This document shows, piece by piece, positions 23,805 through 32,202 of a DNA stretch of 32,258 nt. The position numbers and the translations under genes are program-made. Within the stretch, counting starts at the first letter, position 1. Each line of letters opens with the position of its first letter. The DNA lies in contig NZ_JAABNP010000047.1 in NCBI RefSeq assembly GCF_009928485.1, positions 1-32,258 of the forward strand. The letters are read 5' to 3'. A model generated the notes under the pieces. It had not been told where the DNA came from. It ran no database searches and was given only the letters and a program-made list of their open reading frames with translations. This DNA is from Clostridium sp. C2-6-12. GTDB lineage: Bacteria; Bacillota; Clostridia; Clostridiales; Clostridiaceae.

Positions 23805-24113
23805 TTAACTATTAAATATTTCATCTCCGCTTTTGAAATCAAATCCAGGATGATGATCAAATTTAACAGCCCCAACAGAAGCTTTTCCTTTTACTGCTTT
23901 ACTAACAAGTGCTATTCCTTCATTTCCAAAACCAGCACAAAGTTCTATAGCTTTAACACCTTGTTCAACTAATTCCTTTGCCACTTCAACTGCTTCAGTA
24001 TAATTTTTCACTCCTACTACAGTTAAACTTACAACTGGTGTATCTACAACAGTTCTGTGAGTTTTATAATCCACCTCTGGTGCCACAAATATAAATGCTG
24101 CATTAACTTTCAT
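23805..24113 (-). CDS. DUF6506 family protein
   Basis: Small cytoplasmic protein of 102 residues of unknown function. It matches the DUF6506 pattern as I recall it: AAFIFVAPEVD at the start, VVGVKNYTEAVEVAKELVEQ in the middle, then GVKAIELCAGFGNEGIALV and VGAVKFDHHPGFD at the end. The alternating strand and helix pattern and the conserved ELC.GFG and FD.HPG segments suggest a small alpha/beta ligand-binding or enzymatic domain. The AraC-type gene directly upstream on the same strand (about 110 bases away) may regulate it. The ATG has GGGGGA upstream. Confidence 0.75.
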   Translation of the reverse strand: MKVNAAFIFVAPEVDYKTHRTVVDTPVVSLTVVGVKNYTEAVEVAKELVEQGVKAIELCAGFGNEGIALVSKAVKGKASVGAVKFDHHPGFDFKSGDEIFNS

Positions 24114-24223
24114 TTCTAAATTCCCCCTTAAAAATGTTACTATGAATTATTATCTTTATCCTTAATATTTAAGTACAAACATATAGTAACATATGATCAT
24201 AAAAGTGAATTGTAAAATATTGC

Positions 24224-24985
24224 TCACTTACGCATGAAATTCTTTTTATAATCTTGAATTGATATTCCCATTTGTTTTTTAAATATTTTACACATATGAC
24301 TTTGATCTGATAAATTAAGATTTACAGCTAAATCTGTTTCAGATTCAATATTAAATATTTCAGCTTTAATTATTCTCATTTTTGCTTGCAAATAATATTG
24401 ATTTGGAGTCACTCCCATTTCCTTTTTAAAAGTACGAATTAAATGATATTTAGATAAGTAAAATGTTTTTGCTAATTTATCTAAATCAAATTTTTCAGAA
24501 GCATGTTTCTTTATATATTCAGAAACCCTTAAAACTGTTTCATATGTTTTATCCCGTTGTAATGAAGAATCCTTATTTATAGCACTAGAAATTATTTTCA
24601 AAGTTGAATTTAATAATTCCTCTTCATCATTATTCCTTTTGAAAATATCACATATGTATAGTATTTCATCACCCAAATTCATTTGAATAAAATATTTATT
24701 AAAATGAATATTTTCTACTAGCTTTTTTAATTCATTTTTAAAACATATTGTTATGTAATTATATTCGCAATCAGCATTTATAGAAATTCCCGTATTTGAT
24801 GGAATTATAAAAATCATTTTCTCTCTAAGTACTTTCTTACTGTTATTTATATTAAATAATGCTTCCCCTTTTTCAATTATACCTACACAAAAACTTTCAT
24901 GGCTATGAAGTGGAAAGCAATGGTTACTTTTACCATATAAAATTTCTACAGAGCCCTTTTCATAAAATTTAATACTATTTTTCAT
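24224..24985 (-). CDS. AraC-family transcriptional regulator
   Basis: Regulator of 253 residues with an N-terminal AraC-type cupin ligand domain (FPLHSHESFCVGIIEKGEALF near 22-42) and a C-terminal double HTH. The first HTH includes LDKLAKTFYLSKYHLIRTFKKE and the second LNLSDQSHMCKIFKKQMG. The first domain carries the H.H motif of the AraC N-terminal arm/cupin. The ligand is unknown. The start at 24985 is set by GGAGA nine bases upstream; a TTG 15 bases earlier has no site. A dyad covers its promoter, suggesting autoregulation. It follows the ABC permease gene on the same strand but is probably transcribed separately. Confidence 0.86.
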   Translation of the reverse strand: MKNSIKFYEKGSVEILYGKSNHCFPLHSHESFCVGIIEKGEALFNINNSKKVLREKMIFIIPSNTGISINADCEYNYITICFKNELKKLVENIHFNKYFIQMNLGDEILYICDIFKRNNDEEELLNSTLKIISSAINKDSSLQRDKTYETVLRVSEYIKKHASEKFDLDKLAKTFYLSKYHLIRTFKKEMGVTPNQYYLQAKMRIIKAEIFNIESETDLAVNLNLSDQSHMCKIFKKQMGISIQDYKKNFMRK

Positions 24986-25010
24986 ATTATATTTCTCCAA
25001 CTAAAAAATC

Positions 25011-25047
25011 ATTTCCCTTTCATTGTATTATACAACTTAAGGGAAAT
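25011..25047 (-). promoter_or_regulatory. Dyad over the AraC promoter; alternatively the permease terminator
   Basis: Nine-base arms ATTTCCCTT (25011-25019) and AAGGGAAAT (25039-25047) flank an inner palindrome, TTGTATTATACAA. The centre holds a minus-strand TATAAT (complement of 25027-25032). As DNA it looks like an operator over the -10 box. As RNA it is a hairpin followed by GATTTTTT, which would end the ABC permease transcript. Both roles may apply. Confidence 0.6.
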
Positions 25048-25068
25048 AAACAAAATATCAGGTTGTAA

Positions 25069-25767
25069 TTAATAATTAGGAACATCTACTTTTTCAATAT
25101 CTCTTATAAATAAATAGGAACTAACCAACCCTAAGATTGCAAAAAATATTGGAATTACAATAATACTGCTCAAGGTATGTCCAGCATTACCACTATTTAA
25201 TATACTTATCAATATAACCGCAGTTACAATTGCAGAAGAACCTGATTTTTTTAACTTACTGATATATACCGGAATTAAGCTAATTAATGAATATATAAGT
25301 GAATATAAAATAATATTTATTAAATTAGGTATTAAAACCTCCATAGTCAAAGGCTTATTAGTAAAATTAATAAAAATATTCAAAATATATAACATGGTGC
25401 TGATAAATATATTAGATATTATCATAGATACAAAAGCAAATGCAGCTACAATAAATAATTTTGATATCATAACTTTTTTTCTATTGATAGGATAGGTAAA
25501 TAAAATATTTATTGTTTTATTCTTATATTCTCCAATTATTAATTTTGAAATTAAAACTCCTGCATAAATTGAAAAGGTAATCCTTACAAACATACTTGTA
25601 AACAGAAATGTGTCATCCCAAGTATTAAATATCATTTCATTATTTGCTTTCGTTCCGAATATAGACATGAGTAAAAATCCAAGAATAATTAAATTAGCTA
25701 TTGATATACCTTTTATATTTCCCATGATTTTATACTTTTTAAATTCTAATTTTATCAATTTAAACAT
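25069..25767 (-). CDS. ABC transporter permease (ABC-2 type, BcrB/lantibiotic-immunity-like)
   Basis: Integral membrane protein of 232 residues with about six hydrophobic segments (near 18-36, 55-75, 100-125, 140-165, 175-195 and 200-222 by eye). It carries the ABC-2-type segment GEYKNKTINILFTYPINRKK, a conserved cytoplasmic coupling region. It forms an exporter with the ATPase encoded directly upstream. The start at 25767 gives an 8-base overlap with the ATPase stop and has a GGGGGAAAA site; a GTG/ATG 15 bases earlier contains that site. Likely substrates are bacitracin-like or lantibiotic peptides, by analogy only. Confidence 0.82.
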   Translation of the reverse strand: MFKLIKLEFKKYKIMGNIKGISIANLIILGFLLMSIFGTKANNEMIFNTWDDTFLFTSMFVRITFSIYAGVLISKLIIGEYKNKTINILFTYPINRKKVMISKLFIVAAFAFVSMIISNIFISTMLYILNIFINFTNKPLTMEVLIPNLINIILYSLIYSLISLIPVYISKLKKSGSSAIVTAVILISILNSGNAGHTLSSIIVIPIFFAILGLVSSYLFIRDIEKVDVPNY

Positions 25768-26683
25768 TTGCTTTTCCCCCATTTAATAAATTTAAGAAAT
25801 AATCCTCTAGTGAATTATTTTTTCTGCTTATAGCTTCAATTTCAACATCCTTTAATATTAAAGCCTTTGAAATATCCTTTTGAGATAACTTCAAATCATA
25901 AATTCTAATAAATGTATTATCAATAATTTTAAAATTTGAAATCTGAAGATCATTTTCTAGAATAAATGCTGCTTTAGTACAATCCTTAGTAGTAACTTCT
26001 ATATATTCCAAATTTCCTTCTCTAATGCTATTCATAGATACTTCCCTGACTAATTTTCCATTATTTATTATTCCTATAGTATCTGCAACTTGCTCTATTT
26101 CTCCTAAAATGTGACTGGATATTAAGATTGTTATATTATATTCCTTATTTAACATTCTTAAAATATCTCTCATTTCTTTAATCCCAATTGGGTCAAGACC
26201 ATTTATTGGTTCATCAAGTATTAATAATTCTGGTTTAGTTATAATTGCTCTAGCTATTCCAAGCCTTTGCTTCATTCCTAAAGAAAATTCTTTAACAGGT
26301 TTCCTATCTATTCCTTTTAAATTAACTAAATCTAAAGCTTTATCAATAGCACTCTTATCATAATATCCCATGTATTCACAATGAAGTTCTAAATTTTCTT
26401 TCCCCGTTAACTTATCATAAAATACAGGGTATTCTATAATACTTCCCATTCTTTTTAAAGTTTCATAAGATTTATCAGTAAGCTTTTCACCAAAAACCTC
26501 TATTTCACCTACACTTGGCTTAATAAGATTTACTACCATCTTCATTATTGTAGTCTTACCAGCTCCATTAGGACCTAGAAACCCATATATCTCTCCCTTT
26601 TTAACATTCATATTTACATTTTCAATAACTTCTTTATCCTTAAAATTTTTTGATAAATTAGTAGTTCTTAATATATACTTCAT
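25760..26683 (-). CDS. ABC transporter ATP-binding protein (BcrA/lantibiotic-type)
   Basis: ATPase of 307 residues. Walker A GPNGAGKTT is at 37-45, the signature FSLGMKQR at 133-140, Walker B LLILDEP at 153-159 and the H-loop His at about 191. The C-terminal extension of about 90 residues fits the BcrA/NatA-like drug or peptide exporter subfamily. It pairs with the overlapping permease gene. It lies downstream of a response regulator/kinase pair, but a terminator separates it from the kinase gene, so it has its own promoter. The ATG has GAGGGAG six bases upstream. Confidence 0.92.
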   Translation of the reverse strand: MKYILRTTNLSKNFKDKEVIENVNMNVKKGEIYGFLGPNGAGKTTIMKMVVNLIKPSVGEIEVFGEKLTDKSYETLKRMGSIIEYPVFYDKLTGKENLELHCEYMGYYDKSAIDKALDLVNLKGIDRKPVKEFSLGMKQRLGIARAIITKPELLILDEPINGLDPIGIKEMRDILRMLNKEYNITILISSHILGEIEQVADTIGIINNGKLVREVSMNSIREGNLEYIEVTTKDCTKAAFILENDLQISNFKIIDNTFIRIYDLKLSQKDISKALILKDVEIEAISRKNNSLEDYFLNLLNGGKANV

Positions 26684-26772
26684 ATATACTCCCTCATTTC
26701 TTTATCTACTGTATCTATATAATAAGATATAAACTTCTCTTTTTTATTAACCAATTCTTACTTATTTCTTAA

Positions 26773-26808
26773 GTCAAAAAATAAGATGCTCAATAATTAG
26801 CATCTCAC
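26773..26808 (-). terminator. Terminator between the histidine kinase and ABC genes
   Basis: GATGCT and AGCATC (extended by one or two pairs) form a short stem with an 8-base loop. TTATTTTTTG follows on the minus strand. It lies about 90 bases after the kinase stop and separates regulator and exporter transcription. Confidence 0.78.
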
Positions 26809-26896
26809 CTTTAAATTTATATTTATTCTCTATATTAAAATTAAATTTCTGCTATCTTTTTTATCAAGTTTATGTATAAAAACTATTAGCTTAATA

Positions 26897-27832
26897 TTAA
26901 TAATTAATTCTCTTTAGTTTGACTATAAAACTGGTCTTCACATAAGGTTTACTTTTAAGAATAATTTCTCCTCTCAATTTATTAACAAGCCTTTTAGTTA
27001 TTGTTAGCCCAAGTCCACTTCCTTGATAGAATTTATTTCTGGAATCTTCGAGAGTATACATGCGTTCAAATACTTTTTCAACATTACTTTCATCTATGCC
27101 TTTCCCTTTATCAATAATCTCTACATAAACAAATTCATCGTCAAAGCTTAAGTTCATTCCCAAATAATTACCATTACTTCCATACTTAATTGCATTAGAA
27201 ATTAAATTATTCATTATTCTATCTAAAGCTTCAAGATTTCCAAGCGCATAAACTGGCGCTTCTGGAATTTGAATATCCACTTGAAATCCTTTCGTTGTTA
27301 AATTGTCATAGAAGTCTAATATATTTTTCCTACACATTTCATTAATATTAATTCTTGTTAATTGTATTTCTTTGTCCCCAGATTCCAGCTTTGCTAAATC
27401 AAAAAATTTATTAATAAGTTCGATGACTTCTAGGGTTTTATTATGAACTTTTAAAAGTAGAACTTCTCTTTCCTCACTTGATATATTCTCATCTAATTTT
27501 ATTGTTTCAATATATCCAAGTACTACTGTAAGAGGGGTTTTCAAGTCATGAGAAATATTAGAAAGCATTTTGCTCATGGATATTTCTTTTTTTCTATAAT
27601 CAGCTAATACCTTTTGAGTAAATTCTAATAGATTATTAATAACAATAAGTAATTCTTTAATTTCTATATCATCCGTAACCACTAAGAGCTTTTGCTCACT
27701 ATTTTCCTTCATAATCATATTAAGTTTATTTTGAATGTATTTTAAATCATTACTTCTTTCTATTTTTGATTTGTACTGCAAAATTACTATACAAATTAAA
27801 ATAGCAATAACTAATAACAATAAAATAGTCAT
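26897..27832 (-). CDS. Sensor histidine kinase, single-span type without an extracytoplasmic domain
   Basis: Kinase of 311 residues. One hydrophobic segment lies at 2-20, directly followed by a short cytoplasmic linker; no outer sensory loop is possible. The phosphoacceptor His95 sits in SHDLKTPLT. The ATPase domain has NLISNAIKYG (N box), DKGKGID (G1), VFERMYTLEDSRN (F box) and GSGLGLTITKRLV (G2). Kinases with no extracellular sensor domain often sense through a partner ABC transporter, as in the Bce/Lia-type systems. This fits the downstream exporter, though here the exporter is BcrA-type. The start directly follows the regulator stop. Confidence 0.93.
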   Translation of the reverse strand: MTILLLLVIAILICIVILQYKSKIERSNDLKYIQNKLNMIMKENSEQKLLVVTDDIEIKELLIVINNLLEFTQKVLADYRKKEISMSKMLSNISHDLKTPLTVVLGYIETIKLDENISSEEREVLLLKVHNKTLEVIELINKFFDLAKLESGDKEIQLTRININEMCRKNILDFYDNLTTKGFQVDIQIPEAPVYALGNLEALDRIMNNLISNAIKYGSNGNYLGMNLSFDDEFVYVEIIDKGKGIDESNVEKVFERMYTLEDSRNKFYQGSGLGLTITKRLVNKLRGEIILKSKPYVKTSFIVKLKRINY

Positions 27833-28528
27833 TTAGTTACCCTCCAATTTATAGCCTATACCCCATAAAGTCTTTATGTATTTAGGATTTGATGGATCAT
27901 CCTCTATCTTTTCCCTAACTCTTCTCATATGGACATTAATTACATTTTCATCTCCATAATATTCTTCCTTCCAAATATAGCTATAAATTTGAGCTTTAGT
28001 AAATACTCTATTGGGATTATTTATAAATAGTTTTAATATTTCAAATTCCTTAGAAGTTAGTTGAATTGGCTGTCCATTTTTCATAACCGAAAAATTATCT
28101 AAATCTATAGTAATATTGCCCAGCTTTACTGGCACCTTTTCTTCTTTTTGACTTCCAGAATATTTTGTTGCTCTCCTAATTCCAGCATTAATTCTAGCAG
28201 AAATTTCAATCATGGAAAAAGGCTTGGTAATATAATCGTCTGCACCAAAACCTAGTCCAATTGCTTTATCTACATCGCTATCTTTTGCCGACATAATCAA
28301 AATAGGGACTGAACTTTTTCCCCTAATTATTTTTAGAGTTTCCATACCATCTAGTTTAGGCATCATTAAATCAAGGACAATTAAATCAAAATCATCATTC
28401 AAATACTTAACTATACCATCTTCCCCATCAAATGCTGTAGTTACTATGAAGCCTTCCTTAGTTAAATAACTTTTGACCATTTCACTAATAGATATATCAT
28501 CTTCTATAATTAAAATCTTGTTATTCAT
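27833..28528 (-). CDS. OmpR/PhoB-family response regulator
   Basis: Transcription factor of 231 residues. The receiver domain has the acidic pair Asp10-Asp11, the phosphorylation site Asp53 in VLDLMMPKLDG, and Lys102 in TKPF. The C-terminal winged helix (about 130-230) ends with INVHMRRVREKIEDDP and GIGYKLEGN. It is followed without a gap by its cognate kinase, whose ribosome site lies within its last codons. It probably activates the ABC exporter genes downstream. The gap upstream contains a TCACA / TGTGA dyad (28576-28590) that could be an operator. Confidence 0.95.
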   Translation of the reverse strand: MNNKILIIEDDISISEMVKSYLTKEGFIVTTAFDGEDGIVKYLNDDFDLIVLDLMMPKLDGMETLKIIRGKSSVPILIMSAKDSDVDKAIGLGFGADDYITKPFSMIEISARINAGIRRATKYSGSQKEEKVPVKLGNITIDLDNFSVMKNGQPIQLTSKEFEILKLFINNPNRVFTKAQIYSYIWKEEYYGDENVINVHMRRVREKIEDDPSNPKYIKTLWGIGYKLEGN

Positions 28529-28720
28529 TTTTATATTACCCCTATTTCAAAATCTGTAACTTTATATCAATTTTATCACATAAATTGTGAAAGTGGGAAG
28601 TTTATCCATAGCTATGTTATCATATTTTTATTTAATATACTTGAAAGCCCTTCTTTTGTCTATTTATTGAAAGGAAAGGCTTTCACAATTGATTTAATTT
28701 TTATCTTTTATCTTAAAATT

Positions 28721-29530
28721 TTATCCTTCTATTCTAGGTTTTGTTGGATCACATGCTGGATTCTTTGTTCCAGCTACCATTGCAAGCTTTGTTAGGTAAT
28801 AACATTCTTCTCTAAACATATGATCAGCCATTAGTGGTGAAAGTGTGCCAATTATCTCTTTTTCTAAGATTCCCACTTCTAATTCTTTTAGGAACTTTTT
28901 AAAACAGCTCATTACATCGCTTGCATTCACATTCAGTTTATTTAATGCAGGAAATTCACAAATACCTGTTCTTGTATATCCTTTATATTCCAATAGGGCT
29001 AAATATAAATTTGTAAATAATTTCGAATATTCCTTGCTCTTCTTAATTAACTCTTTTTGAGTCATATCTAAGGTACTTGCTATTGAATCAGCATGACCAA
29101 CTCCGTCAGGAAGCCAAAGCATATGAAGCTGAATATCTCTGGTAACAGATACGTCTCCCTTAATTAAATTGTTTAAAATACAAATATATTCTTCTAATTC
29201 ATTGATCATATGATTTATAAAAGTAGGTGGAAGGTTAATATCTATTTTCTCATAAATTTGCTTTGAAAGAATATTTAATTTTAATTCTCTTATTTCCATA
29301 GCTGCTGAATAAGCTTTATAGTTTAAATCATGAAATTTTTCATCTGAAATTTGTTTATGTGATTCCTTTAATAAATCATCAAATAAATTTATAAATCTGA
29401 CCGCTTGTTGAACGAACTGAGTTTCTTTTGGTGAAAGAGCATTTAAAATAAATCGCGAATGATCTCCTAATATCTGTAGCCAAAAATTATGTTCCCAAAG
29501 TGATATTTCTTTAATATTCTTAATTTCCAA
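28721..29530 (-). CDS. DUF2935 family protein
   Basis: Protein of 269 residues made of two related four-helix-bundle-like halves, as in DUF2935. Visible signatures are EHNFWLQILGDHSRFI near the start, LHMLWLPDGVGHADSIAS in the middle and LMADHMFREECYYL near the end; the conserved Glu, His and Asp residues suggest a metal-binding (possibly di-iron) site. The function is unknown. The start is a TTG, chosen because GGAGGG lies five bases upstream and no ATG exists near the conserved N-terminus. A longer TTG frame to 29575 has no site. It is divergent from an orphan membrane protein. Confidence 0.85.
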   Translation of the reverse strand: MEIKNIKEISLWEHNFWLQILGDHSRFILNALSPKETQFVQQAVRFINLFDDLLKESHKQISDEKFHDLNYKAYSAAMEIRELKLNILSKQIYEKIDINLPPTFINHMINELEEYICILNNLIKGDVSVTRDIQLHMLWLPDGVGHADSIASTLDMTQKELIKKSKEYSKLFTNLYLALLEYKGYTRTGICEFPALNKLNVNASDVMSCFKKFLKELEVGILEKEIIGTLSPLMADHMFREECYYLTKLAMVAGTKNPACDPTKPRIEG

Positions 29531-29752
29531 GTGAACCCTCCAAAGAATTTTTTCTCCAATAGTTATTTTATTCAAATATTATGTGATTTGATACTTATTT
29601 ATTTTTTTACCTTTTAAGATATAAGTTTTAATTAATTGAATTCATATTATGAGGTAATTCTTTATTTTTATCTCCTTCTACTGTATATTAGTTAGTGGGA
29701 TTTTAATTATTAGCCTATTGTAGATTAAATAAATTATTTAAAAGGAGTATAT

Positions 29753-30454
29753 ATGAAAAATTTTAAACACTATTTATTTGTATCATTTATATTAATTTTT
29801 ACATCTTTTATTATGTTTCTTTTTCATTATCTTATATTTGGTCAATTAGAAAATACCATTTATTATTCATTAATGAGTCTTTGCTTTATACCTATTAATA
29901 TCCTTGGAGTAACTCTCGTGTTTGAAAAACTAGAAGATAGACGTGCTAAAATTGATCGTTTGAATAAACTAAATATGTTAGTAGGACTATTCTTTAGTGA
30001 TGTTGGTTTTAACCTATTAAAACTAATAGCTGCTGGAGATACAAAAATTAATCTTTTAAATTTAGATTTTAACGATATAAAATCATGTACAAGCAAATTC
30101 TCAGCCTATGATCATGATATTAATTTTGAACTTATAGATTATCCTAAACTCAAACAACTTATAATTGGTAGCAGAGAAATTTTATCTACTCTTATTGCTA
30201 ATGAAAATATTTTAGAACACGAAACCTTTACAGATTTACTTATGGCATTAATGCATTTAAGAGATGAAATATTATTTATACAACATAAAATTGAACTTAG
30301 CCATGATGATTGCATTCATCTTAAAGGAGATCTAATAAGAGTATATAAAACTTTAACAGTTCAATGGATAAAATATCTGTCACATTTAAAACAATTTTAT
30401 CCATTTCAATATAATAGTGCTATTAAATTTAATCCATTTACACTTAATATTTAA
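29753..30454 (+). CDS. Two-span membrane protein of unknown function
   Basis: I do not recognise this protein of 233 residues. Two hydrophobic helices lie at about 7-30 and 36-58, with a short loop between them. The remaining 170 residues are predicted to be cytoplasmic and mainly helical, with a conserved-looking stretch LMALMHLRDEILFIQHKIE. There is no cysteine cluster, no enzyme motif and no signal peptide with a cleavage site. It has a good AAAAGGAG ribosome site. The divergent DUF2935 gene shares its upstream region, and an MFS gene follows on the same strand after 171 bases. Confidence 0.8.
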   Translation: MKNFKHYLFVSFILIFTSFIMFLFHYLIFGQLENTIYYSLMSLCFIPINILGVTLVFEKLEDRRAKIDRLNKLNMLVGLFFSDVGFNLLKLIAAGDTKINLLNLDFNDIKSCTSKFSAYDHDINFELIDYPKLKQLIIGSREILSTLIANENILEHETFTDLLMALMHLRDEILFIQHKIELSHDDCIHLKGDLIRVYKTLTVQWIKYLSHLKQFYPFQYNSAIKFNPFTLNI

Positions 30455-30562
30455 ATCAGGCATATACGTTTTATACTCAAATGTTAATAATATATAAGTT
30501 ATAGTTTTACCTTAATTTAATTATTACCCGCAGAATAATTCTATAGTATAATTCATTTGTAT

Positions 30563-30585
30563 TATGTAATTATGTAATTATGCAA
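30563..30585 (+). repeat. Short tandem direct repeat upstream of the MFS gene
   Basis: ATTATGTA occurs twice in tandem and is followed by ATTATGCA, about 40-60 bases before the MFS start. A TATAAT (30552-30557 region) precedes it and another, TATAAT, follows near 30595. It could be a regulator site or AT-rich noise. Confidence 0.35.
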
Positions 30586-30625
30586 GCTTATTTTATAATA
30601 CTATTAATAGAAAGGTCTTGATATT

Positions 30626-31852
30626 ATGGTTTCACTCACAAACTCAGCCCTATTAGAAAACAAATCCTTAAGAAGGCTAATGGCAGCACGGGTATCAACT
30701 AATTTTGCCTATCAAATGCTTACTGTAGCCATTGGCTGGCAAATGTATTCCTTAACTAATTCTGCTTTTTACTTAGGTCTTATTGGATTAGTTCAATTTT
30801 TGCCCATGCTTCTTCTTTCACTTTTTGTTGGTCATATAGCTGATAGATATGACCGTAGGAAAATAATAACAATAAGCCAATGGACTCAAAGTATATTCAT
30901 TTTAATTTTAGCTTTTGGAAGTTTTAATGGCTGGATTACTAAAGAACGATTTCTTATAATAATTTTCTTTGTAGCAGTAGCACATTCTTTTGAAGGTCCT
31001 CCAATGCAAGCTTTATTACCCAATATTGTAAATCGAGAAGTTTTCCCAAGGGCTTCTGCCTTAATGTCCTCCGTTTCAGAATTTGCAGTTATTATAGGTC
31101 CAGCAGTTGGTGGTATACTTTATACTTTTGGATCAACATCAGTTTATACTTTAACTGGTATTTTATATTTAATTTCAGGATTTCTTATATCACAAATTTT
31201 AATTAAAAAGGAAGAATTTAAGCCAGAACCTACTAGTTTAAAAACCCTATTTGCAGGAATATTTTTTATTAAAAGCAAGCCTATTATATTAGGTGCAATT
31301 TCATTAGATTTATTTGCAGTATTATTTGGCGGTGCTACTGCATTGCTTCCAATTTATGCAAGTAGTATTCTTATGATAGGTTCTTTAGGACTTGGCATTC
31401 TAAGATCAGCTCCTGCTCTAGGTGCTTTATTAATGTCTGCTTATCTTTCAAAAAAACCTTTAAAGCAGAATGTTGGAAGAACCATGTTTATAGCAGTTAT
31501 ATTCTTCGGTTTATCAACTATTATATTTGCTATCTCTAAATCTGTTATTGTATCCTTCCTAGCACTCTTTGCATTAGGAGCATCTGATGTAATAAGTGTT
31601 GTCATTCGTTCTACACTTGTTCAACTTGAAACTCCAGATAATATGAGAGGAAGAGTTAGTTCGGTAAATATGATATTTATAGGTACATCTAATCAGCTTG
31701 GCGAATTTGAATCTGGCATTACAGCTTCCTTATTTGGAACAGTCCCAGCAACTCTAATTGGAGGCATTGGAACCATAGTAGTTGTAATGCTTTGGATGAA
31801 ACTCTTTCCTTCAATTTTAAATGTAGATAAATTCGAAAATTGTAAAAATTAA
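30626..31852 (+). CDS. MFS transporter (MFS_3 / EntS-like exporter)
   Basis: Major facilitator of 408 residues with twelve predicted membrane helices. The loop 2-3 motif GHIADRYDRRKII (about 70-82) is the MFS signature. Segments SFEGPPMQALLPNIV and ASALMSSVSEFAVIIGPAVGG are typical of the MFS_3 exporters related to the enterobactin exporter EntS. It probably exports a drug or siderophore; the substrate is unknown. The C-terminal half has QLETPDNMRGRVSSVNMIFIGTSNQLGEFE, a conserved MFS_3 region. The ribosome site AAAGG lies about ten bases upstream. It is followed by a strong terminator. Confidence 0.92.
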   Translation: MVSLTNSALLENKSLRRLMAARVSTNFAYQMLTVAIGWQMYSLTNSAFYLGLIGLVQFLPMLLLSLFVGHIADRYDRRKIITISQWTQSIFILILAFGSFNGWITKERFLIIIFFVAVAHSFEGPPMQALLPNIVNREVFPRASALMSSVSEFAVIIGPAVGGILYTFGSTSVYTLTGILYLISGFLISQILIKKEEFKPEPTSLKTLFAGIFFIKSKPIILGAISLDLFAVLFGGATALLPIYASSILMIGSLGLGILRSAPALGALLMSAYLSKKPLKQNVGRTMFIAVIFFGLSTIIFAISKSVIVSFLALFALGASDVISVVIRSTLVQLETPDNMRGRVSSVNMIFIGTSNQLGEFESGITASLFGTVPATLIGGIGTIVVVMLWMKLFPSILNVDKFENCKN

Positions 31853-31955
31853 ATTTGCTATTAGAATTTAGTTTATTACAATTATCCAAATACATATATT
31901 TGTGATTTTAATAAGTAACAAATAGAATTTTAAATAATAATTGCGTAAATAAAAT

Positions 31956-31997
31956 AAGATATATCAAATTACCTGTAATAGTAATTTGATATATCTT
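31956..31997. terminator. Terminator of the MFS gene
   Basis: Perfect 17-bp arms, AAGATATATCAAATTAC (31956-31972) and its complement (31981-31997), enclose an 8-base loop. It lies about 100 bases after the MFS stop and could act on both strands. Confidence 0.8.
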
Positions 31998-32164
31998 TAT
32001 ATATGTAATAATCAGTACTTCAAAGAAGCTAAGTCTTGTGAATACTAATTGAATTTTTAGTATTAAAAACTTGTCCTTAAATAAAATTTCTAAAAATAAT
32101 ATTACAAAATTAACTGTAAAATCTATTTGCTTATTTATTAAATTGTTACTTCATTAACACATGA

Positions 32165-32193
32165 AAAAAGATAGTCACTATAACTATCTTTTT
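32165..32193 (-). terminator. Terminator of the rRNA operon
   Basis: AAAAAGATAGT (32165-32175) and ACTATCTTTTT (32183-32193) pair around a 7-base loop. It follows the 5S rRNA on the minus strand, with a further T-run. Confidence 0.88.
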
Positions 32194-32202
32194 CTTTCTA
32201 TT

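Larger units (their letters stand above)
31853..32200. other. Gene-free gap between the MFS gene and the rRNA operon
   Basis: It contains the MFS terminator, an AATACTAA / TTAGTATT hairpin without a T-tail (about 32043-32066) and the rRNA terminator. I see no other gene or RNA. Confidence 0.6.

Noticed and set aside
21363..24985. A complete multi-gene defence island
   Set aside because: Only one DUF3800-like gene hints at it; no nuclease-helicase set, toxin-antitoxin pair, reverse transcriptase, integrase or attachment repeats were found.
32043..32066. AATACTAA / TTAGTATT hairpin read as a terminator
   Set aside because: It lacks a T-run after the stem on either strand and lies far from any gene end.
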